From Anaeramoeba flamelloides (lineage: Eukaryota > Metamonada > Anaeramoebidae): DNA of 64,000 nucleotides. The notes beneath the pieces were generated by a model. It had not been told where the DNA came from, did no database searches, and saw only the letters and a program-made list of their open reading frames with translations. Positions 10,201 through 20,770 of this stretch are shown here, in pieces; position 1 is the first letter of the stretch, and each line of letters opens with the position of its first letter. The stretch is taken from contig JANTQA010000072.1 of the NCBI GenBank assembly GCA_027625915.1, forward strand, positions 496,001-560,000. The letters run 5' to 3'. A program made the translations under genes and the position numbers.

Positions 10201-13200
10201 GGAAAACAAAAACAACTTTTTGAAAATTGTAAATCATGTTAACATATATTTCAAAAATTGCCCTCACAATTAAATTCATTTGGATCAAAATACTTTTAAT
10301 TTCTCTCATCAATTATTTTTAACTAGATTTTTTTTTTACAGACTCTTTTTTTTCCCTCTGTTTTTTTAGAAAACTAAATTAAGTTTCAGATTACTTTAAA
10401 TAACTGTGTCTATTCTAGACGCACTTTGAATTGGAAGTCTCGAATTGAGTCACTTCAAAATTCTCTCATTACAAGATTAAATGATTTTTTCATTTAACTC
10501 TTAACAATAACAATATATTCCAAAGTTTTGGACACACAAAAAATCAAAAATAGTTAGAAAAAATCTCAATTTTTTAAATATTTTGCAAAAATTAGATTAA
10601 ATAACAGGCTTAAGTTACCCAGTATTAATGTTTTTATAAGTAACCATTTTTGTTCAAATAAAACGAAAATAAAATAAAATGAAAGAATAAAAATCTATAC
10701 TGTGCCCAAAATAATGAAATGAGCTGAACCAAAAAATTGTATTGCTAAATTTGTTTGAAATCCCACCAACAATTATTGATCGATCAAAGGCTTGGATACC
10801 ACAAATTTATTTGTATTTGATTTTTTGATTTCAACTTAACTCAACTTTAACTTTATATCAATCATTGAAAAAAAATTTCAAGATCTAACGAAACAGATGA
10901 AGTCATTGTAAAAAAAGGAAATGAAAACAAAACAGAAAAGAAAAAAAAAAATTAAAACTATTTGTAAAATCAAAATTATTTCCAAATTGGTTTGTACTGA
11001 AGGATTATGGAATAACCATTTAAATACAATATAATTTTGTTATATTTCTTTTTTTTTTTCAGTAGCAGACGTTGAAAAAATTGAATTGTTTATAAATTGA
11101 TGATTCATTCATTTGTTTATTTCTTTTTTTTTTATAATTATGAAGAAGAAAAGAAAATCTATTAAATGGTGTTTTCGTTAAAAAAAAAAAATAAAGTTAG
11201 ATTTTTTTTAATTTTTGTTTTGATTAGAAAATCAATTGATTTTCGAAATAAAAACAAGAATAAAATAAAAAAAAATTGTTAGCTTTTCCAGAATTTAAAA
11301 GAATAGAGTAAAATATTTTATTTTTCCTCAATTCTTTTGAATTCTGGAAAAGTGCTGTTAGGTTTTCTTGAATTTAAAAGAATAGAGAAAAATCAAAGAT
11401 TTTCCTCAATTCTTTTAAATTTTTGAAAACCTAGGCACTTTACAGACACTCTATGACACGACTGTTTGAAATTACAATTTTGCTTTTTTATAATTTTTAG
11501 ATGTTATTTAATTTCCCAACTAGTCGAATTTTCTCATTTTAGGTAAGTCAAAAAAACATTTTAATTCTAAATCTAATGATTTAAATTCCTTGGTATATCA
11601 ATTAATATTCTCATCTTCCAGTGTTCGAAATTTTAGAACTGTTTTTGATTTTTCCAAATTTAAGAAATCTAAATTTTTCAATCAATTTATATTTTCTTAG
11701 GTATATTTTTAATCTAGCAAGATCAATTTTTGTTTCAGTTTTATAAATTAACAGTGATGAATGAATATTCATTTGTAAAAAAAATTGTAACTTATTTAAC
11801 GATAAATCTTTCAATTATTTCAAAATCACTTGCTATCAAATCAAATATTTCTCGTCCATAATAAAGTTGACTTAAAATGAGTGCTTTGAAAAAATTTATT
11901 TTTAACCACATTATAGGGTTTATTTTGTTTGAAACAATCGATTAAGTGTTTTCAAGGACTTTTCGACTTTTTTGTAATTATATTCAAGATGTAACTAGTA
12001 TGAAAAAATAAGATTGAAAAATACAAGTTAGACAAAACTACCACTTTCATTAACCTTTCATCATTAATAATAAAGTTTATTCACAATATAATCAAAATTC
12101 CAGTTCTTCAAATTCATGAGGATTATTGTATTTATTGTTTTTAGTAATACCAATTTTTTTAAAAATCTCTAGTCTAGAAAAAAAGGTGTGTTTTTTCGGG
12201 TAAGAAATTCCAAATAAACTGAAGGATGAATTTTAGTTTAATTCAACTTTAAGATATTTACTTCGATCGAAAATAACTAATAGTTTTGAAGATATTGTAT
12301 TCATCTAATAAAACTGAAACAGAGAAAAAAAATTGCATATGATAAATATTCCGTGTCCTAGGTTTTTTAGGATTTCAAAGAATTGAGAAAAATCATAAAT
12401 TACTCTATTCTTTTAAATTCTGGAAAACCGAATGAAAATGTCTGTCAAGTTTTGCAGACTGCATAGTTTTTCCATGATTTAAAAGAATATGGAAAAAATT
12501 TTGATTCAATTCTTTTAAAATTTAAAAAAAACCTAACGAAAAGTGTCCGTCAAGTGCCTAGCTTTTCCAAAATTTAAAAGAATGGAGAAAAATCAAAGAT
12601 TTTACTCAATTCTTTTAAATTCTGGAAAAGCTAACGGAGGTTTTTTTTTACTTTTTGGAATAAACAGAAAATTAAATAAATTTTCTTTAAATTTCTAAAA
12701 GTAAAAAAAACATAACGAAAAGTGTCCTAGGGTTTTTTTACTTTTTGTAATAAACCGAAATTTTTTTTAAATTTTCTGTTTATTTCAAAAATTCAAAAAA
12801 ACCTAACGAAAATCTATTGATTTTCTAAATAAATAGAAAACCTCAAAAAAACCTAGAATACTTCACAAATAAACAGAAAACTCAAGAAAACCTAACGGAA
12901 AATCAAAAAAAAAAATATTTTTTCAATTTAAATCAATAAATAATTCCATAATAGTCAAATAATTGGTTATCCATTTGAAAGATATTGATTAAATTTAAAA
13001 TGCTTTTAAAATATATGATTATAACAGCCTAACTGTGATTAAAAAAATATTCAAATTTTTTATTTTTTTCCATTTTTTCCCTGCTGAATCTTCTTTATAT
13101 TGGGAAGAAGAGATACAAAGGAAAAAAGATCAAGTCGTTACTTGCTAAAACTGTGACACTGAAAAATGAAAGTATGAGTAACTTGAAAATAAAAACGAAA

Positions 13201-15486
13201 AAGCAATTGCTAAAAATTACCAAAGATTTAAAGCAAATCAGATCAAAAAGAAAAAAGAAATTACAACAATTAAATAACGATCACCAAGTGAGCATTCATG
13301 ATCGATTATCAAATTATTATATCAACCAAAAGTATCGTGGCTGTGATTTTAGGAATCCTTAATTAATGATAGCATTGATTGTTTTTTTTTTTTGATTTTT
13401 TATCAATTGCTTCTTATAAACCCTTTTTAAATTTCAATTCAAATTTCTTTTTTTGTTTTTGTTTTTCTTTTCAATTTTTTGCTTTTCTTTTTAACCATAA
13501 AAATAATTTGAGTATGTCTTTCTCTTGAACAATGGTGAAATCTATGATTTTACGCTTAAATTACCTTTTGAGGAAATTTAAGTAAAAGGACATCTAGAGT
13601 GTAATTTACACTTCTTCCATCAATTATAAAAAATAATTAATTTTTCTTCAAAGTTAATACTCTTAGTTGCAAAATAAATGAAACAAAATTTTCATTCAGT
13701 TTTCCAAAAAACGGGTTTTAAAATCCTGTAAAATTTCATTTTTTCATTTCAGAAAAGAAGATACAAATTATGAATTGACCTTTGAGAATTGGGGACTTTT
13801 GATGATTTATTTTAATTCTTTGTTGGAATGAGATTATTTTGGAAAGCTGAATGAAAATTTTGATCTTTTTATTTTACAATTAATAGTAAACTAAATTTTG
13901 GAAAATACTGCTAAATTTAAATAAATTTAATTAAAACTTTTTAGTTCAATTTCCTTTTTTACAAATCTAATAACTCTACTTTCAAAACATTTCCTTTCGA
14001 AGAACATTTCGAAAAGCAATTAATTCTACAAAGTTTCTTTGCACTTAAACCAATAAATTACTTTCATTTATCTTTCTCCAAAGCTGAGTAACAAAATAAT
14101 TTAAAAAATGGAAAATTGAACCAAAAAAGTTGAAATTATGATTTTGAATTTATCAGTAGTTTAGTATTCCATTATTAATGGGAAACAATATTCACTAGAA
14201 ATTTTAGTTTTTTAATTGTTTCGAATCATGATTCTAATAGATCAATTTTCCTCTTTAAAGCACACAAACTTCTTACATAATGTCACTAAAGATTAAAACT
14301 CTTTTCTTTTTGAAGCTAGAGTGATGACTCTATAACAATAACAGGAATAAAAACAAAAACAAGACGATGAGATGAAAAGTTTTTCCCTGTTCAATCTGGA
14401 TGTAGCATATTAAAATTGAAAAAACTTCACCAATTGTAAGATTAGTTCTGATGGTTACTATTTTTTTCGAATTGGATAATTATTATTTTCTTTGAAATTG
14501 TAATACTAAAAGAAGAATTCGAAACAGTAAAAAATTTTTAATTTGAAAGCAGATCGTTGCAATCTTTTCAGCTTTTCCATTAATTAATTGTTCTGGAACA
14601 ATTTTTGGGGAAATCAAAAGTGAACCAATTCGTTTTTTAGTTTTGAAATACAAGTATAATTAAAAAAGAAAAAGAAAAAGAAAAAGAAAAGGAAAAAGAA
14701 ACAGAAAAAGAAAAAGAAAAAGGTAATTAAATAAAACTTACTGAATAAGTAAATCCATAAACTGGGTTTAATTTATAAAACTTAATAATCTTTAAGTGTT
14801 TGTTATTTTTACCGATCTTTGTTTTCGATTTGATAATAAGAGAATTTTTTTGTTTTTTGTTATGAAATTAGAAAGAAATAAATTGTTTCATCTTTGACAA
14901 AGAAAGAAAACAAGGTAAAAAAAAAGAGGGTTATTATTACATAACAGTGTTCAAATCCAAAAGTATGAATAAATATGATTTCGTCAGAATTGATCCAACG
15001 AGAAGAGTAAATATAAAATTCGAATTTCTTTCTTTTGTTGGAAGAAAAAGTCAATATTTTTGATTTTCGATTTTCCAAATCAATAATCTTCGAAATGTTT
15101 GATTTGTTCCGAATAAAAATAATACACACCCTTTTCTTGTTTGGTGAAAACCTGATATCAGTTATTTGATCTTCTCTTTCTATGTCGATTTTACTAAAAA
15201 TGTTTGAGATTTATTTTTGAAAAAAGAAAAAAAACATAAAAAAAGTTTTTTTTTTTTCTTTTTATGATTTTTTTTTCTTTTTTGTTTTGGGAAAGTAGTG
15301 AAATTAGGAAAAAGTTATTTACCAATATTTTGTTGTTTTCCCATAGAAATTTTTTGTGTATATACGGTTCTTTTTGAGAATCACCATTGAATTGATTCCA
15401 GTGTCAAACCCCAAATATTGTAAATTTTCTGGATCCACATCAATTGTTTTTGAAAAGTTGATAACATTTAAAGGTTTGTTTGACAT
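7258..15486 (-). CDS. RMC1: RMC1 (C18orf8/Mic1), regulator of the MON1-CCZ1 Rab7 exchange factor; four exons
   Basis: RMC1 partners MON1-CCZ1, which activates Rab7 on late endosomes and lysosomes. Proposed exons, all in phase with GT-AG introns: 15486-15323, 15193-14941, 14816-14742 and 9303-7258, giving ~845 residues (human 657). The excess is low-complexity sequence: a Lys-rich block and a long Ser/Gly/Asn/Lys block in exon 4. Along its length the protein follows human RMC1: DIRFSPNKK (CIKFSLENK), RWINSDEIIFI (CWTSSTEIVFI), LKIIKFYKLN (LKLLKSHNLN), FFYLTIIDNLLIIHN (FALNVVDNLVVVHH), FLLRRSDCKLILL (FLLQRKECKMVIL) and, in the C-terminal Mic1 domain, FEYIKSLQIF (MEYIRSLNQF). The first half should form the beta-propeller. 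Intron 3 is 5.4 kb and full of repeats. An inverted-repeat element sits 375 bp upstream of the ATG. The ORF's first Met (9345) lies before the exon 4 acceptor. Confidence 0.87.
9470..10240 (+). repeat. Dispersed repeat U1, copy 2
   Basis: About 770 bp, clearly homologous to 43320-44090 in the same orientation. Shared landmarks include GCACAAAGCAAAAGTACACC, TTTCTGTGATTTCTTTTCTG, AATTCTTTTATTTAAAAAAA and GAGAATTTGGTCGGAAATTA. The first ~250 bp consists of two ~140-bp monomers also seen inverted at 1375-1770. It lies antisense to RMC1, ~110 bp beyond the exon 4 ORF. No coding potential is seen. Confidence 0.85.
10870..11000. repeat. Short dispersed repeat, copy 1
   Basis: Matches 63625-63745, with both ending in AAAATCAAAATTATTTCCAA(ATT) and sharing an upstream AAACAGAT...AATTGTAAAA-type stretch. 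No inverted ends were found. Confidence 0.55.
11279..11436. repeat. Two tandem hairpin modules
   Basis: Module 1 (about 11282-11352) pairs GCTTTTCCAGAATTTAAAAG with its near-perfect complement, ending in TTCTGGAAAAG. Module 2 (about 11359-11433) pairs TAGGTTTTCTTGAATTTAAA with ATTTTTGAAAACCTA. Same family as the arrays at 12356, 23345 and 44478. Confidence 0.75.
11600..12310 (-). mobile_element. Decayed LINE fragment, reverse strand
   Basis: Read on the minus strand, broken frames give LKINFFKALILSQLYYGREI, then LIYKTETKID...KFGKIKN. These align with the C-terminal half of the RT at 5755-6956 (LKIRLFKSFILSQLTYGLEI and LIYKTEFKIE...FGKINK). Many stops mark it as old. Its 5' half also matches the fragment at 44140-44470. 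Confidence 0.75.
12356..12912. repeat. Hairpin (foldback) array
   Basis: A run of about five or six imperfect palindromic modules of ~75-110 bp. Each starts near CCTAG(G/C)TTTT and ends AAAACCTAACG or AAAGCTAACG. Modules are joined by short spacers of the kind AAAGTGTCC and GTCAAGTGCC. Two stem types alternate: one on a TTTTCCAGAATTTAAAAGAA core, the other on TTTTACTTTTTGNAATAAAC. The flank after the array (AATTTAAATCAATAAATAAT) is shared with the array at 44478-45070. Confidence 0.8.
13153..13362 (+). CDS. Small basic open frame of unknown function
   Basis: Not recognised. The in-frame ATG is at 13174; the frame is open further upstream to about 13075. The peptide is rich in Lys/Leu/Gln and ends ISIHD-like ...RLSNYYINQKYRGCDFRNP. 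Its base composition is less AT-biased than its surroundings, which suggests coding origin. It lies inside RMC1 intron 3, on the opposite strand. It may be a captured exon, a retrocopy fragment or chance. No start context or splice site decides between these. Confidence 0.3.
   Translation: MTLKNESMSNLKIKTKKQLLKITKDLKQIRSKRKKKLQQLNNDHQVSIHDRLSNYYINQKYRGCDFRNP
13533..13632 (+). mobile_element. LINE 3' end, second copy
   Basis: About 100 bp matching the 3' end of the 5755-6956 element: GTGAAATCTATGATTTTACG, then AGAGTGTAATTTACACTTCT, then an A-rich tail. It is a very short 5'-truncated insertion, too diverged to show a target duplication. Confidence 0.8.
14659..14727 (+). repeat. (AAAAAG)n purine repeat
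   Basis: A tract of about eleven AAAAAG-like hexamers with a few substitutions, in RMC1 intron 3 just 3' of exon 3 in transcription sense. On the transcribed sense strand it is a (CTTTTT)n pyrimidine run. Confidence 0.8.
14742..14816 (-). CDS. RMC1: RMC1 exon 3 (25 codons)
   Basis: 75 bases between an ACAAAG acceptor and a GTAAGTTT donor, phase 0 on both sides. It encodes IGKNNKHLKIIKFYKLNPVY and five further residues, filling the gap to exon 4. The pattern equals human EKRSLKLLKSHNLNVNW. Too short for a naive ORF scan. Confidence 0.78.
14941..15193 (-). CDS. RMC1: RMC1 exon 2
   Basis: 253 bases. The start is phase 2 after TTTTTAG, and the end is phase 0 at a GTAATAAT donor (14940-14939). 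It encodes KIDIEREDQITDIRFSPNKK through SDEIIFIHTFGFEHCY, which follows human RMC1 residue by residue in pattern. The total of exons 1 and 2 is exactly 139 codons. Confidence 0.82.
15323..15486 (-). CDS. RMC1: RMC1 exon 1 (start codon exon)
   Basis: ATG at 15486-15484. It encodes 54 codons plus two bases, ending ...FYGKTTKY before a GTAAAT donor at 15322-15321. The peptide corresponds to the first propeller strands (PENLQYLGFD; human PVNCVFFDE). It splices in phase to exon 2 at 15193, after a TTTTTAG acceptor. Confidence 0.78.
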
Positions 15487-15860
15487 TTTGTGCTTTGAAA
15501 AAATGGTCTGCTATTCCACTAAAGAGAGATAAATAAAGTTAAATCAAATATGGTTTTTTGAAGATGAATTGAACACCTAAAAGCAAAATAAAAAAAATGA
15601 TTAAAGTAATTTGTCAAAATTATTGATTAATTAACAAAATCTTTGAAAACCAAAAAATAACCTAAACACTAACCTTACAATTACAATTTTCTTTATTTAA
15701 TTTTGGAAATTAACGGACCAATAAAAATGGGAAAAAACTAAAGTTTTTAGTGAAGAAAATAAATCAAAAAAAACCTTTTTACATTAATTTAATTGTAAAT
15801 TCCAAAAAAATTTTACTGAATCTTGAAATGGAAAAACCAATTAAAAATATAATTTAGAGT

Positions 15861-16341
15861 AGTGAAAAAAATACCGGACATGAAAAAAATCCCGGACAAG
15901 ATTTTTAATTGTGAATATTAGTAAAATTATTGTGTAATTTCATTTATTTACAATCAAATTCCTTTTTTTAAGAATCGAACTTTTTCAATTATAACTCCCC
16001 CACTTATTAGAATGATGATTGATGAAATCACACTTGTTCAAAACACCATTCAATCAATCAAAAAACAAGAATAAAAATTATCATTTTCCAAACTCTAGTA
16101 AACCTCTATAAAACTGGATTTTTTTTCAAAAAAAGTTGATCAACATTAGGCTATCAAACAATTACTCGAGTATTCTAGAGACACCTTACTTTGATGGACT
16201 TTAGGTAGGTTTATTACTAATCTCATAATAAAATTGGTTATTTATAATAAGGATTTAATTGAAATTATACAAAAATTTTACTAATAATCACAATTAAAAA
16301 TCTTGTCCGGGATTTTTTTCATGTACGGTATTTTTTTCCCA
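15861..16341. mobile_element. Inverted-repeat (MITE-like) element beside the RMC1 start
   Basis: About 480 bp with ~85-bp inverted ends. The left end reads AAATACCGGACATGAAAAAA, TCCCGGACAAGATTTTTAAT, TGTGAATATTAGTAAAATT. The right end is its reverse complement with about six mismatches. The interior is noncoding. It lies 375 bp 5' of the RMC1 ATG and so may sit in its promoter. The exact ends and target duplication are not resolved. Confidence 0.85.
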
Positions 16342-19300
16342 ACTATATATAAAACCTGGTCGACCTTTAATGACATTTTCTGAAATGAATTATTGTTTTT
16401 GAAAGTTAGATCCATTTTACTTATTTTTGAATAGAATCAACTTTCAAGTAATTCAGATTTATTTCCAGAAAAAGTTTTATAGTTCGAAGAAAAATGAAAT
16501 CTTATTGTTTATGAAAAAAGTCTGCAAAAACACATAAAAATATATCTTTGAAACATAAAACATCTATTTTTTCGAATAACTCAATATTAAAAATATACCA
16601 TTATTTTAAACTTGAAAAAAATATAATTTTTTGATTCAAATTATATTACTCGGTAATTTTTTCTAATTATTTAATAAAAAAATAAAGTGAAAAACAAACC
16701 AAGTAATCAAATTAAAGCTATCTCCAAATATTTTTTTAAAACCTTGAAAATTCAAGTTAAAACTACAAGATATCATTTTTAATTTGATTAATTTTAATCA
16801 ATAATTAATAACACAATCTTAATTTTTTCAATCGGTTAGAAATGTCTCTCAGACTAAAAGTATCAAAAGATTTTAATATTATTTTTCAACGTTATTCTAG
16901 ATTTTCAAACAAATTAAAAGTATTGCGAATCATAATTAATATCAAAAAAAAAAATAATAATAATAAGAAATAAGTTCAAATAACTAATCTAAATATAAAA
17001 ATTCATTATTTGTATTCTAAATATTTGAAAAAAACAATATTTAATCATTTAAATTTCAAGAAATTTAATAAATAAATTTAAAAAAAAATCAAAATTTCTA
17101 ATCTTTATTAGTTAAATATTTGGTTTAGATATAAGTAATATTAAAATAAATTATATTTTTTCAAGGTTATATGTATATATAGTACTCTCACAAAATCACT
17201 AAAAGTGGGATTTCTTCAAAATTAAAATATTTTCTTCATTTTTTCATTTTCTTTTTCAAATCCAACTATTCAGGCAAAAAAATATCAGATCGTATTAGTA
17301 TTATTTACTGAAAAAAAACTGATTCTGTATAAAATGAGAATATATTTATCTAAGGTTAAAAAACAACTTTTTTACTTCTCAATGTTTTTTTTTTTTATTA
17401 TTATTAATGTAAAAAAGTTCAATATTAACTTTTTTTTTTTTTTTTTTTTTTTGGGGGGTATGAAAATGCTAGTTAAAGTATTTATTTTTTTTGAATTCAA
17501 AACCTTAGTATTAATATATGTTGTGATTAGAAGTAAGTCTTATTCGTGACCAATGGTTAGTATTATAAGAATAAAAACTTGTACAAAAAAACATTGAAAG
17601 TATGAAATCAATTAAAAAAATAACATGATGATTTTGAACAAAAATCAATAATTAATTAATCATTTTTTCTAAATTATATTTGAGAAAATTTTGATTTTAA
17701 TACGATTGGGGTCTTTCTTTCTCAAGGTTTACACTATTTAAAATTATTTTCTTGATTAACTAAAAAAGAAAAATAATAAAGTAAAATTCATTTAAGATAT
17801 ATACTATCTAAATTCAGAAAATACTTAAAAAAGAATCTATTTCGATTGGTTTATATCCAGTTGATATATTATAACAATTTAAAAGAAAATATTTGCCTAA
17901 AAAATGGTATTTTTTGGTTCTTATTTTCTGTACTATCATTTTAAAATTCATTATTAATTACTTGAAATCTAAATGATTAAATACCATTTTGGAAAAAAAA
18001 GCGAAACAGGAAAAAAGGCGAAACGCGGTTTTTAATGGGAACCTTACTGAAAATCAAAAGTAAAATCAATAAAAAGTAGAAACCAATTAACTTCAAATAA
18101 TAATCCATTATATTATTTTCAAACAACCCAACAAATAAGGTATTTCCAAAAAAGTGGACATTTTTTTTTTTACATTTCATAAAAAATCATCTTTTTTAGT
18201 GAAGGTCTTCATTAATTGAAATTACCATATTAAGCTCAATATTAATACCAATTAAATCAATGACCAATGCATTTATTTCAAAATATGTTTGATTGAATAT
18301 TTCGAAAAAATGAAAAAAAAAAATAGCACTTTTTTAGGTGAAAACAATGTATGACCAATTTTGAGAAAAAACTAGAAATATGGAAAGGTTACAAATGATT
18401 TTATAAACAATAAAATCTAGTTATATGTTTTCAATTCTATTTGAAAATTTGTTGAGATTAAACCTTTTATGAAAACAGTTTTTTCAATTAAAAAGAAAAT
18501 AATAAACACATATTTTCACTCCTAAAAAATATCAGATAAAACCGAGACCAGAAAATTTAATATCTTTTATTTATGTAATATCATATTAAGAAAAAAATTG
18601 AATTAAATCAAGAATCGATGAATAGTGGTAATTGATTTTGGATGTTTAAATACTTTTCTGAGGATTGGGTTTAAAAGATATATTATAAATTAAATTTGCC
18701 CTGATTTATTGGAAATAGCTTACAATTTAAATCTACTTTCTTATCGAAATCGTTCATGTAGTTTTGGGATCCCAAAAATAGTTAATTTTTTGAACAAATT
18801 TTTAATAATTGATCAATCAATGAAAAATCCATACTAAAAGATAGTATTAAAAAAACTGTTATTGTGCTGAATACTTCGTTTTGTCTTTATTTATTTATTT
18901 ATTCTTTTTTTTTAATTGATCTTACTTTGAATTTTCAGGATCTATTAATGTTCTTAATTAAAAACCAAGTTTCGCTTTTTTTCCCTATTTCACTTTTTTT
19001 CCACAATGATAAAATAAATTTCTCAAATTAGTTTTCATAAAAACTAGTTATTAGTAAAAAGTTTTTATAACTTAATAAATTTAATAATTCTCTGATAGAC
19101 AAATAATACAAGTAATTTTTAATTTGATGTAGGGTATGTATTTTCAAAAAAATAAAAAAAAAATAAACTTTAAATCAAAAATTTTCACATAATTATAAGG
19201 GCCAAAAGAATCACAATGATACAATTTCATTCAAATTGGAAATAATTCTGATTTTTGCAAAATGTGAAAATCATTTTTTCATCGTTTAGTATTTGTTTGT

Positions 19301-20350
19301 ATTTTATTTTATGAATTAAGTAACCTTTTTCTTTCTTTCAATTTTTTTTCAAATGATGGTATTATGTTAAAGTTGAACTTAAAAATAAAAGAACTCAAAT
19401 AAAAGTAGTTGATGGTATCTGATGATTTGATGGTTCAATATTCCTAATAGAATTTTTATTACATTTATTAATGATATTTTTTTTTGTTTTAATCATCTCT
19501 AAAATATTTAACATAATCGACGAGTTGTTTGTATTAATAATTTTTTATTTTTAATTGTTTCAGTTTTTTAATTTATATGAAATTGTTAACACTTCAATTA
19601 GTTAATGGTCCTAATTTGGTATTTCTTCTGTATTTACTAAATAATGTTTTTTTCCAAAAATTCAATTTTGGTGTGTTACAAGTTGAATTGAGGTTTATTA
19701 TAAAAAAATACTTTTCGTCATTAAAAAAAAAATCAAAAATAATCAAACACCTTTCTTAATTGAAAATACTATCAAAATTGACAAGATGATAAAAATAACA
19801 TCTGATTTTACAATTTAAGAACAATTAGATCTTTATTTTCAACATTTCGTGATAAATTTTGAATATTTGTATTATCTTACTTTCTAAATGTAATAAAGGC
19901 TTTAAATTGATCGATTTTGAATATTTAAGCAAGATCACAATGATATTTTTAGAAGTGATTACTCTAGATTTAATAGATTTGTCTGTAAAATGAGAGTTTA
20001 ATTGATTTTTTACAAATATTTTTCAAGTGATCAGAAAAAAATATAACTGTCTGGTTTTAGAAATTTTGATGTTGTGTTTGATAAAATAAAAAGCTTAAAT
20101 AGATTTTTTTTAGAACATCAAGATTTTAAAATTTGTGTTATTTTAAGCAAAGCCCTGAGACAGAAATTCTGTAATTGTCTTTTGAATCATTTTTAAAGAA
20201 ATTATAAAGTATTTTCTCCCAATTTTTTAATACAAAGATATGTCAGAAATTTTGATTTTTCAAAGTAAAAAAAATTAAAATCTTAATTCATCAATCTTGA
20301 AAATTGAGTCTTCTTTCCTTTCTGTTCTTTTGAAAATGTTTGTATAAAAG
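16342..20350. other. AT-rich region between RMC1 and the MYB gene
   Basis: No gene was recognised. It should contain the RMC1 promoter and the missing first exon of the MYB gene, which I could not find. A diverged repeat at 16985-17305 matches 57640-58080. Homopolymer runs occur (for example T near 17430-17450). Confidence 0.5.
16985..17305. repeat. Diverged dispersed repeat, copy 1
   Basis: Shares the order TTTAAATTTCAAGAAATT / TTTTAAATTCCAAGAAATT, then TCACTAAAAG(T/C)G(G/A)GATTTC, then TTTCTTTTTCAAATC, then ATCAGATC / GAGATC with 57640-58080, on the same strand. Confidence 0.5.
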
Positions 20351-20462
20351 ATCACCCAAAAAAATACTGAAGAAATTAAATCAGTTAAACCAACTAATAC
20401 CAGAAAAACCAAAGTTAGCCAAAGTCAAAAAAATAAGCAGCTCGATTTGGTCAAATGATGAA
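20351..20462 (+). CDS. MYB exon: N-terminal basic segment and start of R1
   Basis: Begins after a TATAAAAG acceptor and ends at a GTAATG donor (20463). It encodes PKKILKKLNQLNQLIPEKPK and then SSSIWSNDE, the first tryptophan helix of R1. A TGA at 20331 blocks the frame upstream and there is no in-frame ATG, so another 5' exon is required. Confidence 0.72.
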
Positions 20463-20770
20463 GTAATGATTTTTTTTTTTTTTGTTCCACTTTTTCTACA
20501 AGACAAAAAAAGTAACTCAAGATCTTGGTTTGTTTGGTTAATTTTTTTTCAAAAAAAAAAACCAAAAAAAACATAAAGACTAAAAAGAAAAAAATATAAA
20601 TTTTTTGTTTGAAATTTTCATTCTAACTGTTGGTTCTTCTTTACAAACCAAAATTTAAATGGAAATTGAGAAATTTTATCCAAATTTTTTTTTTTTTTCA
20701 AACTAATCGGTAACGAATAATTTCCCCAACAAATTTTCGAGATTTTAAATCTTTGTACTGTAGTGAAAAT

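Larger units (their letters stand above)
9304..14741 (-). other. RMC1 intron 3 (5.4 kb), a repeat trap
   Basis: From low to high coordinate it holds U1 repeat copy 2, a short dispersed repeat (10870-11000), hairpins (11279-11436), an antisense-oriented LINE fragment (11600-12310) and a hairpin array (12356-12912). A small plus-strand open frame (13153-13362), a LINE 3' end (13533-13632) and a purine repeat near 14660-14727 follow. The U1, LINE-fragment and hairpin block recurs in the same order in intron 2 of the DENN gene. Confidence 0.75.
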
